Shown: piece after piece, positions 1-12,300 of the stretch | Position numbering within the stretch: the first letter of the stretch is position 1 | Layout: every line of letters starts with the position of its first letter | NCBI GenBank assembly: GCA_933228895.1 | Contig: OW121857.1 | Location: forward strand, 248,001-312,000 | Length of the DNA stretch: 64,000 nt | Origin: Platycnemis pennipes | Taxonomy: Eukaryota; Arthropoda; Insecta; Odonata; Platycnemididae | Direction: 5' to 3' | Notes under the pieces: generated by a model | What the model was told of the DNA's origin: nothing | Databases searched by the model: none | What the model saw: only the letters and a program-made list of their open reading frames with translations | Translations under genes and position numbers: made by a program

Positions 1-268
1 GGGAGGCGTTACATTCTATATCCAAAAGTTGTTCCTTTCCTATCCATCTAGGGATTTTGACAGCAATCAATGATGGCAACTGTTTCACAAACTCTTCCCA
101 AAGTTTCAAAGTAGAAGACGGAAGTTCATCATCCCAACCCAGTTTTAATTTCCACAAATTCTGCATAGATATTTTGCCCAGAAGACAATAGGAGCAATCC
201 ACCCTAATGGATCGAATATCCGTGCAATTGTGGACAAAATGCCGCGTTTGGTATTGGGTGTTTCACAT
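1..268 (-). pseudogene. BEL/Pao retrotransposon pol fragment
   Basis: Read on the minus strand from 268 downward, this encodes TPNTKRGILSTIARIFDPLG, the hallmark at the junction of reverse transcriptase and the Pao peptidase region of BEL/Pao elements. After a one-base frame change near 165-172 it continues as WKLKLGWDDELP and later KIPRWIGKEQ, both conserved in that family. It runs off the window edge, so the rest of the element lies outside. The upstream RT core with its catalytic aspartates should lie at higher coordinates, but a plus-strand gypsy element starts there instead, so the BEL copy is truncated. Seen: motifs and frame break. Known: these blocks mark BEL/Pao pol. Inferred: dead copy. 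Confidence 0.85.
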
Positions 269-278
269 TGTCGTACAT

Positions 279-2618
279 GATATGAAAATCAATTTTTCAA
301 CAACAGATTGCACATCAGCCTACTGGCAGATGAAACTTCATCCGGAGGATCAGAAATACACAGCATTTAGGCATAGATCTGTTTCTTATGTATTTCAGCG
401 CGTGCCTTATGGGATGAAGACGAGTGGGGCAGCGATGATTAGGTGTTTAGACGCTGTAGTGGGCCCCGAGGCCACGTCTTTTGCGACCTTGTATGTAGAT
501 GACGTATTAATATCATCTCCTACTTTTGATAAGCATTTGGAACATTTAGAATACTTGTTTGAGAAGTTTAAAGCAGCTAATATGACGCTTAAGTTATCAA
601 AATCTCAATTTTGCCGACTTAACGTCCCCTTTGTAGGACATATTCTTACCCCCGAAGGTGTAAAGGCGGACGAGAAAAAGATAGTTGCGGTGCAACGTGC
701 CCCAGCACCGAAAAACATAAAGCAATTACGTAGCTTCCTAGGGTTATGTAATTATTATGCACGATTTTGTGAAGGTTATGCGCACGTCATCGCTCCGCTT
801 CGTTCTTTATTAAAGAAGGGTGTAATGTGGAAATGGACTCCAGTCCATCAAGATTCTTTTGAGAATATCAAAAGGAAATTTCTAGAAACAGTAATGATAT
901 CTTATCCAGATTTTACGAAACCAATGTTTTTGCAAACCGATAGTTCAGGTTATGGATTTGGAGCGGTTTTATTCCAGAAGGATGAGGAAATGCGAGAGAG
1001 GGTAATCGCGTTCATAAGTCGCGCGTTAAAAGGGAGTGAATTATCATATACTACAACGGAGAAGGAAGCCTTAGCAGTAGTGTGGGCGTTACAGAAATTA
1101 GGCACAACCATTCTAGGGAGTGATTTAACGATACTTACGGACCATAAGGCATTAACATTTCTCCTTAAGTGCAAGTTAAATAATAGCCGCTTAACTAGAT
1201 GGATATTAATCCTTCAAGAATATGCTTTTAAGATAGAATATTGTTCGGGAAAGGAAAATATAGTTCCTGATTGGCTGAGCAGGACGATTCCTGAGGTACA
1301 ATCGGAAAGACAGATCACAAGTGAGGATTACATGTCAGCCTTAATTAAACCAGAAGTGAAGGAATTTCCGAAAGGGGGGATAGAAAATTTGTCTAGGCTC
1401 CAATCGAGGGATATCCACGTAGGAAGGATTCATATGAGGATGACGAATTCAATGGATCACAATGATCCCGAATACGAAAAATTTAGTCGCCTGGCGGCGA
1501 AGTGTCGTTTAATTGATAATGTTGTGTATAAAGGACTGGGGAGAACGAAAGAAGAATACAAAGTGTGGGTACCTAAGGATTTATGGGAAGAATTGGTATG
1601 GCATGCCCACACGAAGTATGGCCATTGTGGCGTTTCTAAGGTAGTGTGGTGGCTTCGCGAAAAATATTACTGGCCCAAGATGGGAAGGTATGTTAGGATG
1701 TTGTTGAGATCGTGTGACCTCTGTCAGCGAGTCAAATATCCGAACAGGAGTTATGAAGGCCCGATGGCGAATATAATTCCGACAGGCTCTAGGGACTTAT
1801 ATGCAGTAGATATATATGGCGCTTTGTCTAGGGGTTGAAAAAAGAATAAATATATTTTTGTTGTTATAGATGTATTTTCTAAATTTGTGCAGGTGTATCC
1901 ATTAGCTAAACCCACAGCTCGAAACTGCTTGCGAGCTCTTTTCAACGCACATTTCACTCTTTGCGGCGTCCCGAAACGAATTTTATCAGATCATGGGAGT
2001 CAGTTTACAAGCCGGGAATGGAAAGTAGAATTAGGAAAGAAAGGGGTTCAAGTAATATATTCATCCATTAGGAGACCCCAAACGAATCCGAGCGAACGTG
2101 TGATCCGCGAGTTATCTCGCCTTTTTAGAGCATATTGCTCTGAGGATCACACCCGGTGGGTAGAATTAGTGCCATGGATCAATAAATGGTTCAATGAAAT
2201 TTGCCATGAGAGTACAGGGTTAACACCAGTAGAGGTTCATTTCGGTCATAAACCCTCACGCGAGGATGATGATTTAATAAATATACCCGGTCAAGCCGCG
2301 GAATCTCGCGAAAATCTGACGCGTATAGTGCTCAGGAAATTGGATGAAGCGGGTCATAGGAGGAAGCAAAAACAAAAGGGAAAAACTTATTCTTCCCGTG
2401 TCGGTGATTGCGTGTTGCTCAAGACACCGCGTCCATCAGACACGCGACAAAATTTATTTCATAAGTTTTTCCATTTATATACTGGCCCATTCCGTATTGC
2501 CCGATTTGCGGGACCCAATGCTTGTTACCTTGAGGACAATTCTAGGGGCGAAATTGGGATTTTTAATTTTGGGAATTTGAGGCCCTACTATTATCCACCA
2601 ACCCCCGATCAGTGTTAA
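279..2618 (+). pseudogene. Ty3/gypsy pol (RT-RNase H-integrase), one in-frame stop
   Basis: One reading frame covers late RT, RNase H and integrase. The RT catalytic motif is YVDD at 492-503. RNase H shows TDSSGYGFGAVLF, TEKEALAVVWAL and TDHKAL (about 940-1160). The integrase zinc-binding region has two histidines in HAHTKYGHCG and CDLC (about 1595-1725); the core has the D of VDIYG, SDHGSQF and a glutamate near 2090; the C-terminal GPF-type region follows (about 2480-2540). A TGA at 1836-1838 interrupts the frame between the first core aspartate and the rest; the same frame reopens at once. The first ATG (207) is not a real start: codons 1 to about 25 are antisense BEL sequence. Apart from that stop the frame is open for about 2.3 kb, so the copy is fairly young or was recently constrained. 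Confidence 0.88.
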
Positions 2619-2750
2619 TGCCCGTGGGGATGGTTGGGGTTGATTAATTTCGGCAGCGGTTTATTTTGTTTTGTTGACGTGAGTTTGATTTTTTCTATCA
2701 TAAACTTAAAAATGGGATTTTTCCACCCATAGTTAAGTTTGGTGGGGGGG

Positions 2751-3741
2751 TATGTCATGGTCACCACCATCTGGCATACTGTAAGGCTTATTTATGTTAA
2801 TATGTGTTCTTTTGTATGTTTACGTAAGTGAGTGCGCCCGGAGACGGGTGATGTTAGTGCCAAGGGTATACACCATGTCGCTGCCGTCGGGGCGTCTAGC
2901 AGACGACCCCGCGCGGTGCATCATGGGCATTTTCTGAAGAGAATAAAAGGCCGAGCAGTGGCTCAACGAGGAGCATAATCGGAGCATAATCGGTCATAAT
3001 CGGTCATAATCGGGCAGAATCGAGCAGAACCTGTGAGTTCCCAGACCAAGGAAGCTCGTCGAACAAAAGGAGACGGAGGGTTCGCGAACACGGGAGTGAT
3101 AGCAAGGAAAGACGCCGTCCGAGAGTGTATTGGGCCACCGAAAGAGAAGTTCCTGCCGCTGCATAAGCAAATTGCCGTCGGCCCGGCTACGAACTGTCAT
3201 CGCCTGATACCCCCTCTCAGGAAGACCGCGTAAGCTATCCCCGGGAAGTGATCCCGCCCCCCTTTTTGCTCACATACGCTCGTCCCGATCATTAAACTCT
3301 AGTGTTTTGGGAGAAAGTCGCGTTCGTATTCCCGTGATTGTGAACGGGGAGAGAGGCGAACAGCCCACATGACTTTTCACCAGGGAACTTTTTAACTGAA
3401 GAGACAAGTGCTAATGATTATAATTTCACTGTATGGTAACTGAGTAACTGCATTTCAACATATTAATGATTATTGCATAAGGTTTCGCATTTATTGTATT
3501 AGGGTATTTGAAGTTGGTGTTTGACTACAAGGTGAATTCTGTTATTTAGTCCTGTCTGAATGTCGTGTTTTTCAATTGGTGTGATTGAAATTGTTAAACC
3601 CCTTCAGGGTCAAGTCAGAAAAAGGGTATTTATTTAATTTGTAGGGTTTATTTGGTATTTGTGTTCTTTTTGTTGAATTAAATTGTTTGTGTAAAATCAT
3701 AAGACTGCCTTGCACGCTGTTATTGGTGGGGGGCCACGTCA
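2751..3741 (+). repeat. Putative 3' LTR of the truncated gypsy element
   Basis: Immediately after the G-rich polypurine tract the sequence TATGTCATGG begins a non-coding block. It holds a TATA-like AATAAAAGG at 2942-2950 and four copies of CATAATCGG between 2973 and 3014, which would lie just downstream of the start site. A CA end near 3741 (CCACGTCA) is only a guess, since no second LTR is available for alignment. Confidence 0.45.
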
Positions 3742-4085
3742 CCTCTCCCGACGATCCTTCTTCGTTACCTCCATCTTTACAGGATCTTTTGGCGGACTTA
3801 AACGGCGCTGGACGCCAGAAATCATACGAGCCCTCCTCTGGTCTTCGGGGTTGGTGGTGGTAATTTCTATTAGGGCCTCTAAGCCAGAGAAACCAAAATT
3901 ACTGGCCCGTTCAGTCGCTGGAATCTGCAAACATCCTTTAGCTGATTGCTGACATAGGAATCGGTGGTCTTTCGTCCCGTGCTTTCTCTAATAGCGTCGA
4001 AATTATTCAGTTTCCTAGCCAACACATTTGGATCCTTGAAATTTGGTCATTCGTCTATCCAGTGAGCTAGCACCTCTGAATGAAC
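3742..4085. other. No recognisable gene
   Basis: Short open frames occur on both strands (for example 3739-3930 minus), but I recognise no domain. It could be flanking host DNA or more decayed retroelement. Confidence 0.3.
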
Positions 4086-4260
4086 TGTCTAACTTCAGTG
4101 GCTGAAATGCGTGAGTTTCGTCTAGGGTAGAAAATGTCTTCCCACCCTACAGTTTTATGAACAACTCCTCCACCCTAAGCATAGGAAATTTCTCCATTTC
4201 CAAGTGAAGGTTTTCTGCACGGGTTCTATAAATTTCATAAACATTGAGTTTCCTTAAAAT
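4086..4260 (-). pseudogene. Antisense Ty3/gypsy RT scrap
   Basis: The minus strand reads about 58 residues including PMLRVEELF, a stop, GGKTFSTLDETHAFQPL and KLD. This resembles the gypsy RT block around the first catalytic aspartate (usual form: RVEDLF..L.GG..FS.LDL..A..QL.LD). One stop interrupts it, and nothing convincing extends it on either side. Confidence is moderate because the match is short. Confidence 0.5.
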
Positions 4261-6000
4261 CACCATCTATTCTGCTGTTCCATCATCATTTTTACCCCTT
4301 GAAAAATGGGAATGTCCCATTAACTGCATCTGACATCGTATGTCCTGATGATGAAATGATGCCCTTCTCTTAGGAGCTCCTGTTCCACCGCAACGCAAAG
4401 CCAATGCTCGGAGACGGGAAATCACTGATTTTTCCTCAAATCCAGACGGCAGCCCAAGAGCCCCAAAGAACCTCCATCCCATAAGCCCTTGAGAATTTCC
4501 CACTTGTGTCCTCCTTTCTAACCACGCCTTTTGATTACTAGTTATGCCATCACCAACACGGACCTTATCGTCCTCATTCAATGCTTTTGAATGCCCCAGC
4601 GCATGTGGTCCGAGCATCAACTTTCCGCCGTCGGACGTCAACGCACAGGATCGTCACTGACCACTTCACTTGCAGCCCCGACCGAAGGCTGTTGCGGACC
4701 GCTGACACTGGTCTCCTCCTCCCCCCTTCTTCACTTTGCTCTCTCATGCTCGCTCGGTAAACCTAAAACCTAAAAATCCTCTACTAGAGATTGCCCTTCT
4801 CATTGCGGGTGGATAGCTCCGAGTTTTCTCCATTAAACGTGCTTACGAATCAATCATACTCGTCAAGACCCAAGGCAAGCAACATAAACCCCGCAAAACA
4901 TGCATCGCTCACCGGAAATCACCGGACTTTGTGTAACACATCACGCTCACGCAAACTGCATTGGAATATCACTTTCCTTGTCCGACTGTGCCATTTCTTT
5001 AAGAAATATGAGAGCAATCATAATCCCGCAGTCACTGTGCATGGTTTCAAGGGTAGCTCATATTTTCTTAGCAAGTTTAAACTCACCAACATCGACAATG
5101 GTCGACCAGTGCTGGGCATTCCCCTTGCTTGCCGCTTTAAACTTTTGATGGCTTCTTCTTGGCCCGGATTCTCGTGCACCAATGATACTTTTTGATTTAT
5201 ACGTCTCCATGCATGCCACACAATTATGCGGTTTTGAGTTTAGCCTGCTCTCAAACTATCATCGTTGCGCTTTATTTCACCAGTATGTCCATAGCTGTCT
5301 TCTAGTTGCCTAATAATTACACGTAATGTCATTAAATATTTTAATTTGACAGCAATGTACTCTTGAATCTTTCCAACCTTTCTCGATGATGATTATCTCC
5401 TATGCTAAGCGATGTGGATATACGGTACTCACACTAATCTTCAAATTTGATGTTCGGGATTTACTTTAGTCATTGCTTAAGCTGACATTGGGATTACAAA
5501 TATACATAAGGCCTGTTGTTAATAAGATAGGTTTAACTCTAGTGATGCATTTGAGAAGCATTATACATGTTCATGCGGTTACAATTAATGACTCGTAACA
5601 AAGAACATCAGTTGGAGCGAACTGATTCCGGTTTCACTAAAATTTCATTATATTGTAAGATATTAAAGTAGTGTGATTGACAAGGCCCGTTTTCTTCTCT
5701 CATGTGTACGTTGTTCCTCAAATGCAGCGTAGGTATGTCTTTTAATGACGACTACTCTATATTGTTTGTAGTTGCGTACGCAGAATTTCCTTCTGGGGGT
5801 TTTATTAATATTTATGTGCATCATCATAAAATGATATTTAGATTATTATTCACTAACACAACTATTTCATCAACATTCTCTTTTCGTAAAGACAAATCAA
5901 CTACCAATATTTTTCAATCCAATAATCAAAATTCGAAACGATAGTGCGACATATAAAAAATATAAACCTGGTGCAGGATAGTAATAAATACATACACATC
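4261..6000. other. Unassigned region
   Basis: About 1.7 kb without a gene I can support. Open frames at 4267-4641 (minus) and 5018-5221 (minus) give protein-like but unrecognised sequence. From 5230 to 6000 the DNA is A+T-rich and looks non-coding. Confidence 0.3.
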
Positions 6001-6033
6001 ACGGGAATGTTTTTGGTGGTGGTTTAAACCAGT

Positions 6034-6165
6034 GATGCCAGATTGGGCGGGTTCTCGCCAATTGGGCGGGTTGAGGGGCTCTGCAGCTGGCGGGTAAAAC
6101 TTTGATTTGGCGGGTTCCCGCCAACTTGGGCTGGTTGGGCTATTCTCCCCGGAAATTGGGCGGGG
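6034..6165. repeat. Repeated GGCGGGTT motif with palindrome
   Basis: The block carries several copies of TTGGGCGGGTT and GGCGGGTT. A near-perfect palindrome, TTGGCGGGTTCCCGCCAA, lies at 6107-6124. It is a local G+C island in A+T-rich DNA. I see no gene in it. Confidence 0.55.
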
Positions 6166-6272
6166 ACCTAAAAATATCCCTAACTTCCCTATTTTATGCA
6201 AATAGATACCGTAGAACTCAAGAAAACATTAGAATAAAAATTAGTTCGATCGTTAACAATAGTTCGACCGTT

Positions 6273-6330
6273 TCACCCTGCCAAACACCCTTGAGGTGGC
6301 TCGCAGGGTATTATGCAGATGAAGATGTTA
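6273..6330 (+). mobile_element. LINE 3'-end fragment
   Basis: The sequence from CACCCTGCCAAACACCC through GAGGTGGCTCGCAGGGTAT and GCAGATGAAGATG matches, in the opposite orientation and with substitutions, the 3' end of the LINE at 16695-18118 (there CACCCCCTGCCACACACCC, GTGGCTTGCAGGGTAT and GTAGATGTAGATGTAGA). Only the extreme 3' end is present, as expected of a 5'-truncated insertion. A related copy lies at 54112-54522. Confidence 0.6.
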
Positions 6331-6533
6331 AGTCTGATTGAAGCACACGGGCTACTATTCCTTAACTGATTGGGTGGTAGTCTGATTGCCATCAGTCCCA
6401 CGGTCGGCTGATTTCCGCGAAAAATATCGCTAGTAGGTACGCTGGAGTTGCAGAGAGCAATCAATAAATCAGACATAAATAAGAGTCGACGAGTTCGACT
6501 AGTATTTACGAGTTCTACTAGTGCTGGTATACA

Positions 6534-8130
6534 CAGTTGAGCACCCTTAATCCTGGAATCCCTAATCCCGAAAAACACCCATAATCCGGCAATTTGGCCA
6601 TGACCAACTACCAGGTACTTTGTGGAAAATGCCGAAACATTTTTAACCGAAGCATTGATTCACAACCCGCCGAGATATTATCCCATTCTTAATGTTAACT
6701 TTTCCATTTCGAGAATAAGAATAATTTAAACATGTTAATTTCTGGTACTTCGTGTACACTGGAATTATTCTGCAACTTGAAGTAAACATAAATTTGAAGA
6801 CATCGCCGAGACGGACTATGACTAATTTACAGATCGGCCACTTTCAATGGCGCGCATTTTTGATTGACCACTAGACGTAATTTGATAAAATTATTTGTTT
6901 CTCCCAAATCATGTCTCATCTATACAGTTGCGGCAACAGCAGAGGACTGAGGTATCAGTACAAAACGTTAACGATCGCAGAAAAAGTGAAAAGTTGTGAA
7001 AAAGCTTGACGCCGCGGCATCCGTTGCATCAGTAAAGCGTTTGTCTGAAACATACTGCGCGGGATCTTCAACAATATAACGCATTAGGAACCTGAAAGAG
7101 AAAATCCTCAAAATTTTACTGTTCAAGTGACACGAAGGAATGAATGAAAGAGAGAAAAACTATGAAAGAAGATTTAAGTGCTGATTTAGATCGCGTGGTT
7201 TTGATTGCGTCGAAGTGAAGGGCTTAGTTAGCATTTATGGCCAAATGCTAATGGGGCAGGATAAACTATTTCAGAAATAGACGTGAACCATTTTAAAGGA
7301 CGTGATGTGGGAAATTTCGCGTGCATGCAATAGCATTTCACTGTCAATTCTAAAACACGCGTGGTTTAAATTGTAGCCTGCTTTAACGTTTGATGTACAC
7401 GAAATTTGTGGGGATTTCAAAGAATTTCATGTTTCTGAGGATAAACATATGATGATGGAGTTTGTTGACTTTGCAAACAGCATCCATAACCCTGAATAAA
7501 AGCAAATGAAATTGGTAAATGTAGAGGAATGGATAGCTAGCCACCACGATACTCTCACCACACAACATTTCACAGATGATGAAATCATTAAAATGGTATT
7601 TAATAACAATAAATCTGAGTGGCGATGAAGATGATGAGCCACAGATTGCTGAAGGAAGACTACTTTTAATGATGGTCTTTAAAGAATCGTTCAGTCCGGA
7701 CGCCCGCGACGTGTTGATGGCTGATAACAAATCAAGCGCGGTAGGATTGAATATGTTGCGTAACGCCAGCAGAAGAAATATAAAATTTTATGTACCCTTT
7801 TCCAGTAATAGAATTATACTTTTAAATGTGAAGCAATATGACGCACACGATTCCGTAATTTTCACACACTATGCAAATTCGAAACTTTTAAGTAATAACT
7901 TCATGAATTATGAAACCATTTCTATCTGATTATTCTCAGAGGCTCTTTTTAAAATTATGTTTAGTAAATGGTATACAAATATATCTCGTTACAAATAATT
8001 GACTCCTTTCAATGAAAACATCTCGGACGTCAAAAATGGACCAGTTGCCATGCATGACCCATAGTCCGGTAAAATCCCTAATCCGGCAACACTTCGGTCC
8101 CGACTGCGCCAGATTAAAGATGCTCAACTG
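6534..8130 (+). mobile_element. Decayed Tigger-like (pogo/Tc1-mariner) DNA transposon
   Basis: The left end is CAGTTGAGCACCCTTAATCC at 6534 and the right end, reverse-complemented from 8130, is CAGTTGAGCATCTTTAATC. These are inverted terminal repeats of the kind known in Tigger elements. TA follows the right end; at the left, TA is separated by two bases. Both ends carry further CCCTAATCC motifs inside. The interior holds a broken transposase on the same strand. Length about 1.6 kb, shorter than an intact Tigger (about 2-2.5 kb). Confidence 0.75.
6940..7640 (+). pseudogene. Tigger/jerky-type transposase remnants
   Basis: Across shifting frames the plus strand shows the start of a CENP-B/jerky-like DNA-binding region: TIAEKVKSCEK, then a helix-turn-helix-like segment ending STIYNALG, then KEKI, RKN and ADLDRVV-like pieces (6970-7200). 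Near 7490-7620 a C-terminal piece reads EEWIASHHDTLTT, resembling the end of Tigger transposases (EEWL.SH...L..E). The DDE core between them is lost or unreadable. At least four frame changes and several stops are present, so it is not functional. Confidence 0.55.
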
Positions 8131-9006
8131 TACATTACTTAAAGAAGGAAAAGAAGAAAGTAAAGATAACGAGGATACTGGGTGCATCACATTTGAAGAG
8201 ATAGGTTGTTCCAAGGAAAGCTTTACACACTCCATTTCAAATTTTGAACCACTCGAAAAATGTTTCGTTTCTTTGGAATGATTATTAATACTGTCAATGA
8301 GCTTGATCCAGCAACAGCAAAGTATCACTGACTAAGGTCCTGAAGCGGGGCCCTACCAAAATGATCAAGCAGTTAGGAATATTTACAACCTTTTTCCCTC
8401 ACCACTTGGATGTCCCACTACAGTTCCCACCCCCCCCCCCCCCACTTCCTCTCACACCACAACTTTAACAAACACCTGCGGGTCGATTCTGTAAATGCCA
8501 CAGGCATGCACCCTTGCATTGAATTCATGCACCCTTAAGAGGACGCAGTACCCCCCGTTTTGTAGCATATTCTGCGATCCGTTCTCATTCAGTCAATTTT
8601 GATGGTATCAATTTGAAAGTTTTGGTTAAATCAAGGAAACAAGTGGAATCAGGGGGCTATATTTTTAAACATCTTTTGAATCCAATGTTAATAGAAGGAA
8701 TATTCAACAAAGATAGGCCTTTTCTCCGGAAATGTTGCGAAAAACCGACTCAGAAAACGGCCTTTTTGGCAAAGTCGCACCCCAGGGTGCAAAGTCGCAC
8801 CATACGTCTGCCATTGGCATACCCACTGCCACTGAGAAATTTTCTCTAATAAATGTATAATTTAGGAAAAGCAAACATGAGTTTTGTGACATTTTAGCGT
8901 GTTAATCGTCGTCTACAGCAGCCCCCGCTGTTGTCTTAGTTCTCTTTTTTCCCACCGCGAGCGCTCTCTCAGAAACGGAACTGATCATCTCATATATCTC
9001 ATAGCT
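8131..9006. other. Non-coding, with C-run and short direct repeats
   Basis: No gene is recognised. A C homopolymer lies at about 8430-8443. CATGCACCCTT occurs twice (about 8505 and 8527). AAAGTCGCACC occurs twice (8771-8802). Confidence 0.4.
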
Positions 9007-9125
9007 CGCCGGACGGACGAGGGGGGGAGGAGACGAAAGGGGGGAAGAATGACGAGAAGGGGGGGAGAAGGACGACAGGGGGGGAGAAAAACGACCGGGG
9101 GTTAGAAAGACGAAAGGGGGGTGGA
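9007..9125 (+). repeat. G-run minisatellite
   Basis: About six imperfect units of roughly 20 bases, each combining GACGA with a run of 5-8 G flanked by A/G, for example GACGAGAAGGGGGGGAGAAG. The strand is almost pure purine apart from the C and T of GACGA. The spaced G-runs could form G-quadruplexes. Confidence 0.75.
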
Positions 9126-9332
9126 GTCTGACTTCCCCGGGAAGAGTCCGAGAGGGTCTTAATCTTCGGAGCGAGGTAGTCGTTGACAAGAGTTGCTAGC
9201 GAACTGCTTGAGCCACCAGTCATTTATCCGTAACGCACACGTTAGCCGCATTTGATAAGGTTTTCCATCTTGTAGAATTCAGTACTACCGCAGTATTGTT
9301 ACATTACCATACTTTTACCAAGTATATTTACA

Positions 9333-12300
9333 ATGCCTTCTGCAAAACAGCGTCAAATAAAGGGTAGAAGCAGTAGAAAATTGAATTTGTCTGCCGCGAG
9401 GAAACGAAGGAGGGGTGAGCATCTAGCACGAAGGAGGGAAGAAGCAAGGAAAAATGTAATGTAATGGCTGCGAGGAAAAAAGCCATGCTCCTTGTGCTTT
9501 GGGATGTATTATCTTCAAGCATAAGTATGGAAATAAGAAACATGTCATAAAATGTACATGTTCAAGTTACCAATTGCACGGAAATGTTTTCTCGCCGTGG
9601 CCATTAATTTATGTTATTTGAAAAAAGGCCCGGTGAATAAAATCCGATGTTTAGTAAAATACAGAATCCGGAACCCAAGGGACTTGGTGTTTCTTACAGA
9701 CAGTACACACACTCCCATTTTTACAAGGAGAGTTTCTCTCCGTTTTGAACAAAATTACAAAATTTTCTAATAATTTCAGTGCCAATTCTGAAGGCAGAAT
9801 ATTAATTAAGAACCGGAAAGAAAGAGGCTCGAATGAATGCGCTGATGAAGCACCTTCTCAAGAGATAACAACTACTGTGCGCGCACCAACAACCTCAACA
9901 GCGGACCTTCATTGTTCTTCGGAAAGTTTGATCGAGGTAGCGGAAATGCGTGAGGAACCTGTAGCTCTCTGTGTCTGCTCGAAGGATAGTGGATTTGCAT
10001 TATTTAAAAAAAATACAATCCATTGATCATTCGCCTTTCAAATGCACTTTCAGAAATATGTTTCTTGTGGGAGAACGTCGTCTAGGCTTGAAAACGTTTA
10101 ACATTTATGTGCCAAGTGTGCAATGCCAAGGAAAATATGTGGACTGCAGACAGTAATTCTACGAGTATTGAAATTAACTTCGCTGGTGTGATGTCCTCAG
10201 GTGGCGGTTATTCCCAACTAGATGAAATATTTTCTGCAATGGATATCCCCGTCTTGGCAGAAAAACCTATAAAAATGCCACGATAAAGTGCGCGAAGGAT
10301 GGGAAATATCCGCTGCGATAGAAATAGAGACGGCGGCGAAGATTAAAGCCTCAAAAGCAATAGAAAACGGGGACGTTGACAAAGATGGAGTCCCTCTAAT
10401 CACAGTGATTGTTGACGGGAGTTGGTGTAAGAGATCTTATCGCAGTAACTACTCATCATTGGCAGCAGTAGTGAATATTCAATGTTTCAAACTAGAAAAT
10501 ACCCATTTGATGCAAATATTATGTAAAGGAAAAAGACGCATAGAATTTGCGATATATTTGGGTGAAACAATAATCTTTTGGAGGTATCATTTATTTTTTT
10601 TAGGGAATAAGCGAGAATTCTTTAAGGGGACCTAATTTCATCTGAGAGTAAATTTTCTTCAGTGCCACTCTTCAGTCATTGTTTTTACGTCTATTTATTA
10701 CTCAGGAAGAGAGTCTATTCCTCTAATCTGCTCGCCCGCAAGAAACTTTTAAATCTGAAAAAATGATGAAATAAGGTTTATTCACAAGGTTATCTTCTGT
10801 TATTCCTATGCACGCATTGTAAAGTATCGTGCACATTCATTCAAGGGCGCGAAGTATCGTTAGATTTAACTCCAAAAAAGTTATTTTCATAGCAGTGAAG
10901 GACAAATAGTGCACCACTTGCGCCCGGGCAGCTTTGAGAGGGCAAGAAGCTTCAGAGCACAAATGCTTTAAGAATTGGGGCTCACATCAGAGTTCTTTCA
11001 GCATGGAGGCTGCTACCGTTGTTGTTGGATTTCGTGGAAGTGAAGAGATGTATGGTGTCCGATTTGCTCGTCTCATTGCAAACGGCGACTCCAGTGTGTA
11101 CAAAAAAGTTCTAGACGCGAGACCTTACAAGACTTTGATCGTGGAAAAGGTTGAGTGCCGTAATCACCTTCTAAGAAGTTACTGTAATAAAATAAATGAT
11201 CTTGTAATCACAAGAAACCATGAAAAACGTGATATTATGCTAAGAAAATTGATAGCCAAAAACATTTTGCGCTTGTGAGCGGCGATCACAAAAAGTGTTG
11301 AGTTTACGAAATGCCAAAAATGTGTCAATTGCGCAAAAAAATAAGCTGCTCCGGAAGGATATCCTCAACAGCCTTAGCCACGTTTTCGGAGAACGTGAGC
11401 GGTGTGTAGAAATAGGATATTTCTGTGATGGGAGCAATAGCCCGGGAAGACAAAAAAACGTGCCAGCGCTGAAAGAATGCGGGGTGTATGAAAAATTAAC
11501 TAATATTTCCCTGATGATTAGTCGCCGCAGCCGAAGCCTTATTTTCGATGTTGATAATAATCCTGTCGAGCATATACCATTGCATACCATATATATAGCA
11601 TATACCATCATTGCAAAACTGAGTGGTGGAAAGAGGGTAAAGTTTGCTATTTCCCGGTCATATAAGGGAAGATTTGCCGGGGCACCTTCAATTCGGGAAA
11701 CCCTCTGAAGATTCTTTATCAAACTGTTTGTAATGTGAGTCCTGGGTACCACTGTAAAAGGTCTCTCCAGAGAAGACTGAGGCAGGCAATTTCTACTTCC
11801 ATCCGCAGGAAATTGCAAAAAAGTCGAGAAGGAATATATCGGCTGGGAAAAAAACCTGATCCCGACTACGGCCCCTATTCTAAAAGGCCTGATATGCCTA
11901 ATGAGGACTTTACGAATGAGTGCCGGCTATTTATGGACTCACTAAAATAGGACGAGGATGATGCTAAGGAAATAGAGAGGAAAACGATAAAGCAGTGAGA
12001 AAGTGTTAAATGGGTAACGATGCACCAAAAAATGCTCACTGCCTCGAATTTTGGGCGTGTTTGTAGAATGCTTCCTTACACTGGCTGAGTAAATGTGATA
12101 AAATCAATTATGTATAGCAATTTTGATTCTCCTCAATTCCTCCTTTGAGTTATTGTGTAAATTAAATGCCCATCATCGGCTGCAGAGATGACTGTGTAAG
12201 AAGCAATAATGAAAGGTAAAGTTAATTTTTGGATGAAGAACGACGGAATGAAAGTTAACCGGAAGAACAACTATTACTTTCAAATTCAAGGCCAGCTTCA

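Larger units (their letters stand above)
279..3741 (+). mobile_element. 5'-truncated Ty3/gypsy retrotransposon
   Basis: A Ty3/gypsy element lacking its 5' LTR, gag, protease and the start of RT. It begins inside RT about 10-15 bases after the antisense BEL fragment ends (junction between 268 and 285), keeps the rest of pol to 2618, then has an untranslated stretch, a polypurine tract (G-rich, 2741-2750) and a sequence that looks like a 3' LTR. The right boundary is uncertain because the partner LTR is absent. No target-site duplication can be shown, so the left junction may be a rearrangement rather than a clean insertion. Confidence 0.75.

Noticed and set aside
207..278. ATG at 207 as start of the gypsy polyprotein
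   Set aside because: The first codons are the reverse strand of BEL/Pao sequence; the gypsy homology begins later.
1836..1838. TGA in the gypsy pol as programmed readthrough
   Set aside because: It lies inside the integrase core, not at a gag-pol border, and nearby truncation suggests ordinary decay.
4267..4641. Minus-strand 124-codon frame as a gene
   Set aside because: No recognised domain and it lies beside a gypsy scrap; left unassigned.
8430..8443. C homopolymer as an assembly gap
   Set aside because: Sequence on both sides is continuous; short homopolymers occur elsewhere in the window (52321).
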